Source of the DNA: Gammaproteobacteria bacterium
GTDB lineage: Bacteria; Pseudomonadota; Gammaproteobacteria; Pseudomonadales; Azotimanducaceae
Direction: 5' to 3'
Assembly (NCBI GenBank): GCA_002708205.1
Contig: PAMR01000003.1
Coordinates: 30,459 to 36,267 of the forward strand
DNA length: 5,809 bases
The notes beneath the pieces are model-generated. The model had not been told where the DNA came from, ran no database searches, and saw only the letters and a list, made by a program, of their open reading frames with translations. Numbering within the stretch: the first letter of the stretch is position 1; each line of letters starts with the position of its first letter. Of the stretch, positions 1-4,956 are shown in pieces. A program made the position numbers and the translations under genes.

Positions 1-6
1 ATCCAA

Positions 7-35
7 GAAGGGATAGTCTTGGAGACTATCCCTTC
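7..35 (-). terminator. Perfect 13-bp hairpin downstream of the carboxylase gene
   Basis: GAAGGGATAGTCT at 7-19 and its exact reverse complement at 23-35 enclose a 3-base loop (TGG). The stem starts 36 bases beyond the final stop codon of the minus-strand carboxylase gene, where a transcription terminator is expected. Read in the minus direction, only six bases (TTGGAT) are visible after the stem, so no clear U-tract can be seen. It may be a hairpin terminator with a weak tail, or an mRNA 3'-end stabilising structure. A second, weaker hairpin (AGAGT 38-42 with ACTCT 51-55, A-rich loop) lies between it and the stop codon. Confidence 0.5.
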
Positions 36-71
36 ATAGAGTTAAAAAATACTCTTTCTTTGTTATAGACC

Positions 72-809
72 CTATGGTCGAAACTGTAGCCCTCGCTTTC
101 CCAAAGTCGAGGCTTGAGTTACAACCTTGTAGGCCAAATCGATCCACGCGCAAATGTGCTTTCTCGTGTCACGCGGATCAATCATTTCTTCGATTTGAAA
201 CTTATTCAACGGACCTACAGGCCCTCGTACACTTTCAATCCGTGCCTCTAGTTCGGCTCTGAGGGCGACCGGATCTTCCGCTTCCGCTAATTGACGCTTA
301 TAGGCTGCTTCGATGCCGCCCTCGGGAGGAATGCCTCCAACATCGGCAGCGGGCCACGCCACACGCATGGATGGTGCCGAACGCGGGGTCGCATAGTTAT
401 TGCCCGCAACACCAAAGCTACGACGCATGACCACCGTGAAAATGGGCATCGTGCACTGAGCAAATGCAATCATCCATTCACCACCCTTCCGTATAGTCCC
501 CGCAATTTCGTGCTCAAGACCCACCGCAAAACCGGGATTGTCGATCAAATTAAGAACTGGAATATGAAATAAGTCACACAAATCAAGATGGCGAATCAAC
601 TTATCACAGCCATCAGCCGTCAAAGCACCGCCATTCCTATGTTGACTATCCGACGCGATGACGCCTACAGGATGTCCTTTAAAACGAACGAAGCCTGTAA
701 TCTGATCGGTCGCCCAATAGGGGCCTATCTCAAAGAACGAGTCTTTATCCGCCATCAAACGGATGGCCTTGCGCATATCGAAAGTGGTCGTTCGCTTTCG
801 CGGAATCAA
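72..809 (-). CDS. Acyl-CoA carboxylase, C-terminal carboxyltransferase half, cut off from the main ORF by an in-frame TAG
   Basis: This segment is the C-terminal subdomain of a biotin-dependent carboxyltransferase, which helps bind the acyl-CoA and carboxybiotin and transfer the carboxyl group. Family features seen are the RKAI-type start of the subdomain near residue 13, a GALTADG turn near 60-67, the DNPGF motif at 90-94, and the FGVAGNNYA stretch at 132-140. The 245 residues run in the same frame as the upstream ORF and end with a natural-looking C-terminus. The first codon given is TTG at 809-807. Between it and the upstream TAG (822-824) lie only four codons (E-L-F-T), which themselves fit the family linker. 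An AGGA overlapping the TAG (823-820), 10 bases before TTG, could allow reinitiation. Otherwise this is the untranslated distal part of a broken gene. The stop is TAG, with a backup in-frame TAA at 65-63. Domain assignment is firm; whether the segment is translated is unknown. Confidence 0.85.
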   Translation of the reverse strand: MIPRKRTTTFDMRKAIRLMADKDSFFEIGPYWATDQITGFVRFKGHPVGVIASDSQHRNGGALTADGCDKLIRHLDLCDLFHIPVLNLIDNPGFAVGLEHEIAGTIRKGGEWMIAFAQCTMPIFTVVMRRSFGVAGNNYATPRSAPSMRVAWPAADVGGIPPEGGIEAAYKRQLAEAEDPVALRAELEARIESVRGPVGPLNKFQIEEMIDPRDTRKHICAWIDLAYKVVTQASTLGKRGLQFRP

Positions 810-821
810 CGTAAAGAGTTC

Positions 822-824
822 CTA
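822..824 (-). other. In-frame amber codon inside the carboxylase reading frame
   Basis: The plus-strand CTA reads TAG on the coding strand. The codons around it give ...SPDRRE-TAG-ELFTLIPRKR... The 5' and 3' ORFs share the same frame (the codon start positions 3524, 3494 and 809 are congruent modulo 3), so this is a single stop codon and not a frameshift. The flanking residues match the acidic, arginine-containing linker that joins the two carboxyltransferase subdomains. A Glu codon GAG changed to TAG by one base would explain it. Confidence 0.9.
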
Positions 825-3494
825 CTCCCGTCGATCCGGTGAATCGCTCGATGGAACAATTGGAGGTGCTTCGTATACGTTTGGCGGAAGATACGAAAGG
901 AATTGTTTGGTAAGCGAAACTGCTTCCTCTTCCGATTCCGCTAGGTTATCAACGGAACCGTTACAGCAATGTATATGCCAGCCACCTAGGTCCTCTTTGG
1001 TAATATCGTATCCCATTGCATGCGCCACCACGGGTGGACCCGCCACAAAAAGCTGCGAGACATCCCGTACCATGACCGAAAAATGTCCTAACACCGCTTT
1101 CGCAGCTCCAATGCCAACAACACTTCCTAACAACATATTGACCACAGGTACTGTAGCTATTTGTTCCGCATACATATTGCTGCCCAAATGACCCGGAAGA
1201 ACTGAACCTCCTCCTCCCGATACTCTCGGTCGTCCTGCCTTTATAGCTCCCGAACTCTCTTTTGCATTACTCTCACCGTCCTTCTTTTGCGCCGGCACCA
1301 TCGCGGCAACACTGCCTCCACCCGAAGACCCATCAAGCATACGAATGGACGGAATTCTCATCTGAATAGACAGTCTGTCTAGATAACCACTTTTCGCGCC
1401 AATCGCGCCGTCAGCATGGCCACCTCTCGAAGTAAAATCATCCGCACACACGATCGAAGTGCGGCCATCTATGTCTCCCCATCCTCCAATACTGTTAGCG
1501 GGCGTGAATGCTTCAATACCACCATCCTCATTATAGGAAGCGAAACCTGCAACGCTTCCCACTTCGTGAAAAGTACCATCGTCGAGAAGCAACTCAACTC
1601 GTTCGCGACAGGTTAATTTACCTCGACTTCGTTGTCGCACAACCCCAGGATCTTCAGACCCCGGAGCAAGTCGTGCTTTTGCTAACGCCTCAAGTTCAGC
1701 GACCTCCTCTAGAAGAGGGGCCCAGGACTGGGCTCCATATTTTATCTCTCCCTGGTCCGAAGCTTCGTCCGGAGAAATCACCAAAAATATCTGCCCGGCT
1801 TGAATGCTATCACCTGAATTTAATGCTTGAACCCGCACAACAGTACCAGTGCACGGAGCAAGCACTTGCGATTCCATTTTCATCGCACTAACAACAAGAA
1901 GAGTATCCCCTCCCGTAACCTGATCCCCTTCCCGAATTGAAAAGTCCACAATAGTTCCTGCCATCGGAACCTCGACCCCCTGTTGACCCGCCTCAATTTC
2001 TAATTCCGGCATCAAGGCGTCACTCTTGGACGACATCGCAGTCGCTCGAGATCCGATCGCAGAATTCATCCCACCGCCCATCACCGTAGACTGCTGCTCT
2101 AACAACGCTAACGGTCCCTCTACAGGAGGAACGACGAACTCATTCAAATCTTCCGACAACAAAGTAGTTCGCGCATCACCACCACGGACACTGGGATGTA
2201 AAAGAATACTTCTCAACTGAGCCAGATTTGTAGGAACTCCACCAATATGAAATTCACTTAACGCTCCAAGGGTTCGTTCTACTGCGGAAGCTAAATTACC
2301 CATGGAGCTAGACGAACCAATGACTTTTGCCAACAGCGGATCAAATTGTGGAGGCGGGGTATAACCGACATATCCATTTCCATCCACGCGCACTCCGGGG
2401 CCTGACGGTTCCTTATAGGCAGATAACGTTCCTATTCCTTGAACAACTACTCTCGCCTGCACAGAGTAACCACGTGGTTCTGGAATTGATTCTTGATTAA
2501 CAATCCCCATGGATTCCAATGATTCACCGGCGGCGATTCGAAATTGCGCTTCGACTAAATCAATTCCGGTGATCTGCTCAGTGACCGTATGCTCGACTTG
2601 TATTCTCGGATTGCACTCAATGAAATAGTAATCGCCAGTCTCTGGCTCAACTAAAAATTCCACTGTCCCAGCATTTACATATTCTGCGCCTTGACAAAGT
2701 TTTACTGCGTCCGCCAAAAGACGTTGGCGCAGGCTTTCATCAAGCCCCATTGAGGGTGCTATTTCTAGTACCTTCTGATTACGCAACTGCACGGAACAAT
2801 CCCTCTCATGCAGATGAACGATATTTCCTTGCTGATCAGCCAAAATTTGAACTTCGATATGACGCGGCCGCCTAACTAAACGTTCGGCAAAGATCGCCCC
2901 ATTGCCAAATGCGCCTGCAGCCTCGCTTTGGCAGCGCTCAAATGCTGCCGCCATTTCATCGGGAGTTTCAACCACGCGCATACCGCGCCCACCGCCCCCT
3001 GCGGCAGCCTTCAACATGATGGGATAACCTATTTGGCCACCAAGCGACTCAGCATCAGCAGCGTCTACCAATGGTTTTTGACTCCCCGCGACGACCGGTA
3101 TACCTAGCGATTGGGCCAACTCTCGCGCCCGCACTTTGTCTCCAAATAAAGCGAGTGCCGACGCCGAAGGTCCCACAAATTGAATACCTGCCTCTTCCAA
3201 AGATTCTGCAAATTGGGAATTTTCCGACAAAAAGCCGTAGCCAGGGTGTACGCAGTCGCAATTCGCGTCTTTTGCTAACGATACGAGAGCCTCCACATCC
3301 AGATATGCTTCAATAGGATCCTGTGAGGCGTCTCCAATCTCCTGCGATGCAGTACTAGTCCGAGTGTGAAGTGATAAGGAATCCACGGGAGCATATATAC
3401 TGACAGATTCCATACCTAAAGCAGATGCAGCCCTGGCTATTCGAGAAGCAATCTCTCCCCGATTACTGATAAATACGCGTTCGTGCAACCCCAA
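822..3494 (-). CDS. Single-chain acyl-CoA carboxylase (LCC-like): biotin carboxylase, biotin carrier and N-terminal carboxyltransferase half
   Basis: This cytoplasmic enzyme would carboxylate a biotin cofactor with ATP and bicarbonate, then pass the carboxyl group to an acyl-CoA. Domains in order from the TTG at 3494: biotin carboxylase (about 5-450), biotin carrier (about 507-574) and N-terminal carboxyltransferase (about 595-890). In the first, NRGEIA lies at 11-16, the ATP-grasp glycine loop K-AAAGGGGRGM at about 162-172, ERDCS to QK at 230-241, and E-C-N-P-R at 293-297 before QVEH. The carrier has AMKMES, with the biotinyl lysine at 539. The carboxyltransferase half has SSGGGS near 723-728, VAGPPVV and NLAESEEEA. 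Fusing all parts in one chain matches the LCC type described from Mycobacterium avium paratuberculosis and studied in Pseudomonas aeruginosa; chain length cannot be inferred. The ORF stops at TAG 824-822, although family homology continues in frame; the whole would be about 1,140 residues. GAGGAG at 3509-3504 supports the 3494 start; a TTG at 3524 would add ten residues. Confidence 0.9.
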   Translation of the reverse strand: MGLHERVFISNRGEIASRIARAASALGMESVSIYAPVDSLSLHTRTSTASQEIGDASQDPIEAYLDVEALVSLAKDANCDCVHPGYGFLSENSQFAESLEEAGIQFVGPSASALALFGDKVRARELAQSLGIPVVAGSQKPLVDAADAESLGGQIGYPIMLKAAAGGGGRGMRVVETPDEMAAAFERCQSEAAGAFGNGAIFAERLVRRPRHIEVQILADQQGNIVHLHERDCSVQLRNQKVLEIAPSMGLDESLRQRLLADAVKLCQGAEYVNAGTVEFLVEPETGDYYFIECNPRIQVEHTVTEQITGIDLVEAQFRIAAGESLESMGIVNQESIPEPRGYSVQARVVVQGIGTLSAYKEPSGPGVRVDGNGYVGYTPPPQFDPLLAKVIGSSSSMGNLASAVERTLGALSEFHIGGVPTNLAQLRSILLHPSVRGGDARTTLLSEDLNEFVVPPVEGPLALLEQQSTVMGGGMNSAIGSRATAMSSKSDALMPELEIEAGQQGVEVPMAGTIVDFSIREGDQVTGGDTLLVVSAMKMESQVLAPCTGTVVRVQALNSGDSIQAGQIFLVISPDEASDQGEIKYGAQSWAPLLEEVAELEALAKARLAPGSEDPGVVRQRSRGKLTCRERVELLLDDGTFHEVGSVAGFASYNEDGGIEAFTPANSIGGWGDIDGRTSIVCADDFTSRGGHADGAIGAKSGYLDRLSIQMRIPSIRMLDGSSGGGSVAAMVPAQKKDGESNAKESSGAIKAGRPRVSGGGGSVLPGHLGSNMYAEQIATVPVVNMLLGSVVGIGAAKAVLGHFSVMVRDVSQLFVAGPPVVAHAMGYDITKEDLGGWHIHCCNGSVDNLAESEEEAVSLTKQFLSYLPPNVYEAPPIVPSSDSPDRRE

Positions 3495-3503
3495 AACTTT
3501 GAT

Positions 3504-3509
3504 CTCCTC
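3504..3509 (-). promoter_or_regulatory. Ribosome binding site that sets the carboxylase start
   Basis: The coding strand reads GAGGAG, ending 9 bases before the TTG at 3494-3492. The other possible start, TTG at 3524, has only a weak GTAGG-like match upstream and would place this GAGGAG inside the gene. The shorter start gives an N-terminus of MGLHERVFISNRGEIA, close to the usual short lead-in of biotin carboxylases. Confidence 0.55.
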
Positions 3510-3694
3510 TATCACTCGACGCAACCAGCCTACTTAGCGGATCGCGCGGTTTGACAACTTTTAAATAACGAGCCTGACCTACTACACCTCTTATTTCCAG
3601 CGACTAGCCAGTGCAATTCAGCGTCCAAGTCGGCACAATCCACCAGATCATACCTACGTTAGTCTTATAAACAGATAAAAATGCACAAACGAAT

Positions 3695-3699
3695 AAGGG
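3695..3699 (+). promoter_or_regulatory. Ribosome binding site favouring the GTG start at 3707
   Basis: AAGGG lies 7 bases before the GTG at 3707, a normal spacing. It is only 1 base before the TTG at 3701, which is too close to work. An ATG at 3681 is in another frame and meets a stop after seven codons. Confidence 0.6.
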
Positions 3700-3706
3700 T
3701 TTGAAC

Positions 3707-4294
3707 GTGCTGAATGAATGGCTGTTAAGTTTAGCTGAGTGGTTGGATGCCACTTCTTGGAGTACCTCGATTCACGAGTCGTACTACCTATATGCCTGGA
3801 TCGAATCAACGCACGTACTCACCATAACCATATTCCTTGGCATGCTGTTTATTATCGACTTTCGCATGTTGGGTCTTGCTTTTCGCAAGGTTCCAGCCGA
3901 CGTCATAGCCGATCGACTCGATAAACCGATGATGATCGGTTTCTCGGTGATGATCATTACAGGCTTACTTCTCTACTACGCGATCCCGGTCCGAACCACC
4001 CAGAGTATCTGGTTTCGCATGAAGGTCATATTGTTAATTGCAGCGGCAATTAACGCTTTCACCTTTCGTACAAAAATGCGCCAATCCGTTGAAACTTGGA
4101 GTACACAACCGGTAGCACCCAAAAGAATTCGTAACGGTGCAGCGTTTTCGCTGGCCTTCTGGGCAGGTGTCGTTATGACCGGACGCGCCATCGCTTATGA
4201 CTGGTTTGATTGTCATAAGGATCTCTCTTCCTTCATGTATTGGGCTGCGGGTTGCGTGTATGAACTCGAATCTCACAGTAGTGGAGGAGCTTAA
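3707..4294 (+). CDS. Four-helix inner-membrane protein, first of a tandem paralogous pair (DUF6644-like)
   Basis: The 195-residue protein has an amphipathic N-terminus followed by four predicted membrane segments near residues 31-52, 75-94, 103-120 and 143-163. It shares a gap-free set of residues with the next gene: H36, G45, D51, R53, G56, R60, P63, T85-G86, F103 and K106, and later G159-R160. This pattern recalls DUF6644-type membrane proteins; the family name is from memory and tentative. A buried histidine plus Asp, Arg and Lys could mean cofactor or metal binding, but no function is established. Unlike its partner it carries a C-terminal tail of about 30 residues with Cys169, His170 and Cys183. 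The GTG start is chosen because AAGGG sits 7 bases upstream; TTG at 3701 would add two residues. It is the first gene of a plus-strand cluster and ends 2 bases before the next start, so translation is probably coupled. Confidence 0.8.
   Translation: MLNEWLLSLAEWLDATSWSTSIHESYYLYAWIESTHVLTITIFLGMLFIIDFRMLGLAFRKVPADVIADRLDKPMMIGFSVMIITGLLLYYAIPVRTTQSIWFRMKVILLIAAAINAFTFRTKMRQSVETWSTQPVAPKRIRNGAAFSLAFWAGVVMTGRAIAYDWFDCHKDLSSFMYWAAGCVYELESHSSGGA
4283..4289 (+). promoter_or_regulatory. Strong ribosome binding site inside the end of the upstream gene
   Basis: GGAGGAG lies within the last codons of the first membrane gene and ends 7 bases before the ATG at 4297. It shows that the second membrane gene is designed for efficient translation and ties the two genes into one transcript. 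Confidence 0.75.
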
Positions 4295-4296
4295 CT

Positions 4297-4773
4297 ATGG
4301 AAATTCTTAGTTTTTTTGAATGGCTCGATACCTCTTTTCTAGCAACTATTTCCAAAGCCTACGGGGGAACTTTTGCCGTCATTCAAATGTTTCATCTACT
4401 CGGACTTGCGGTAATGGGCGGTATGGTATTGCTGTCAGACCTCCGTTTACTCGGTATTGTGATGCGGGATGTACCCTCCGAGATAGTGGTCGAAAATACG
4501 AACCGTTGGTTCACAATCGCCCTCATTGTACTCATTGCTACAGGCATATTCATGAGTTCGGCCGTTGCGCTAAAGCTTTATTACAATGAGATGTTCTGGG
4601 GCAAAATGATCGGGTTATTGATTGGCGTGTTATTCGTCTACTTCATCAAAAGACCGCTGCTATCGCAGGATCATTCAACGCTCAAACCTAGTACGATTCG
4701 CTCAGTAGCAATTACCTCAATCATTATTTGGTTTTCGGTGGCGGCCTCTGGTCGTTGGATAGGATTCTCGTAG
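4297..4773 (+). CDS. Four-helix inner-membrane protein, second of a tandem paralogous pair (DUF6644-like)
   Basis: This 158-residue protein has membrane segments near residues 26-47, 72-94, 102-116 and 135-153. It aligns without gaps to the preceding protein from its first helix to the third: H33, G42, D48, R50, G53, R57, P60, T82-G83, F100 and K103 sit at identical spacing. G152-R153 near the end matches after a 4-residue shift. The two therefore arose by duplication and may form a heterodimer in the inner membrane. It lacks the Cys/His tail of its partner. The start is certain: GGAGGAG lies 7 bases upstream of the ATG. It ends in TAG at 4771-4773 with a backup TGA in frame at 4783-4785. A small membrane-protein ORF starts 8 bases later and a TonB-dependent receptor follows, suggesting a shared role at the envelope. 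The biochemical function is unknown. Confidence 0.85.
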   Translation: MEILSFFEWLDTSFLATISKAYGGTFAVIQMFHLLGLAVMGGMVLLSDLRLLGIVMRDVPSEIVVENTNRWFTIALIVLIATGIFMSSAVALKLYYNEMFWGKMIGLLIGVLFVYFIKRPLLSQDHSTLKPSTIRSVAITSIIIWFSVAASGRWIGFS

Positions 4774-4781
4774 CATTCAAT

Positions 4782-4904
4782 ATGAATAAACAAAAAGAAA
4801 ATTTAGCGTTTGGTATCTCTGTATTCATCCTGGTTATAGCGGCTTGGTATTGGAGTAACCAAATAGCAGATGTCATAGAAACCCTTACCCTCGCCTACGG
4901 TTAA
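4782..4904 (+). CDS. 40-residue single-helix membrane microprotein
   Basis: ATG at 4782 opens a 40-codon ORF ending in TAA at 4902-4904. The product has a charged start (MNKQKEN), one hydrophobic helix at about residues 8-24 (LAFGISVFILVIAAWYW) and a short polar tail ending LTLAYG. This charged head, helix and tail layout is typical of small inner-membrane subunits. The ATG is 8 bases after the stop of the preceding membrane gene and has no clear ribosome binding site of its own, so coupled translation is the likely route. The early codons are A-rich, as is common at real starts. I do not recognise a family. It may be a small partner of the two membrane proteins or the receptor system. The alternative is a chance ORF in a short gap; the well-formed helix argues against that. 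Confidence 0.55.
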   Translation: MNKQKENLAFGISVFILVIAAWYWSNQIADVIETLTLAYG

Positions 4905-4910
4905 CAACAC

Positions 4911-4948
4911 CTACTACCTACTACCTACTACCTACTACCTACTACCTA
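4911..4948. repeat. Heptanucleotide tandem repeat (CTACTAC), five copies plus CTA
   Basis: Five identical copies of CTACTAC run without interruption from 4911 to 4945, followed by a partial copy CTA at 4946-4948. The last base of the repeat is the first base of the AAGGA ribosome binding site of the receptor gene. Read in the plus direction no frame contains a stop; read in the minus direction TAG occurs. Perfect short repeats of this sort can gain or lose units by slippage. A copy-number change would alter the length of the leader between the microprotein and the receptor without changing the spacing from ribosome binding site to start. Confidence 0.9.
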
Positions 4949-4952
4949 AGGA
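4948..4952 (+). promoter_or_regulatory. Ribosome binding site of the receptor gene, abutting the repeat
   Basis: AAGGA lies 4 bases before the ATG at 4957, somewhat short but workable; the A-rich GAAAG that follows may extend pairing. Its first A is also the last base of the CTACTAC repeat tract. Confidence 0.6.
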
Positions 4953-4956
4953 AAGT

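Larger units (their letters stand above)
3495..3706. promoter_or_regulatory. Divergent intergenic region between the carboxylase and the envelope gene cluster
   Basis: About 210 bases separate the two divergently read units, so promoters for both should lie here. On the plus strand, TATAAA at 3666-3671 could be a -10 element about 35 bases before the GTG at 3707, but nothing near 3643-3648 resembles a -35. A perfect TTGACA at 3551-3556 has no -10 at a workable distance. On the minus strand, TATGAT (3652-3647) is a possible -10 with a poor -35. I see no strong operator palindrome and no RNA gene. The carboxylase frame is closed upstream by a TAA at 3536-3534. Confidence 0.35.

Noticed and set aside
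810..824. Frameshift as the cause of the carboxylase interruption
   Set aside because: The codon positions on both sides are in the same frame and the protein continues without loss, so only a stop codon separates them.
763..1191. Open frame of 142 codons on the plus strand opposite the carboxylase
   Set aside because: It lies antisense to clear carboxyltransferase coding sequence and its product is low-complexity with no recognisable domain; it is a shadow of the real gene.
1508..1891. Open frame of 127 codons on the plus strand opposite the biotin carrier region
   Set aside because: It is antisense to the conserved AMKMES region, has no domain features, and the minus strand fully explains the coding signal.
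3551..3579. Promoter at the perfect TTGACA
   Set aside because: At 16-18 bases downstream the sequence is CTGACC-like and gives no credible -10; the match is likely chance.
3657..3672. Zur- or Fur-like operator (GTTAGTCTTATAAAC)
   Set aside because: The half-sites pair only partly and do not match the known consensus well enough to claim a metal-responsive operator.
4911..4948. CRISPR array or replication iterons
   Set aside because: The units are 7 bases long and directly contiguous without spacers; CRISPR repeats are much longer and separated, and no replication gene is nearby.
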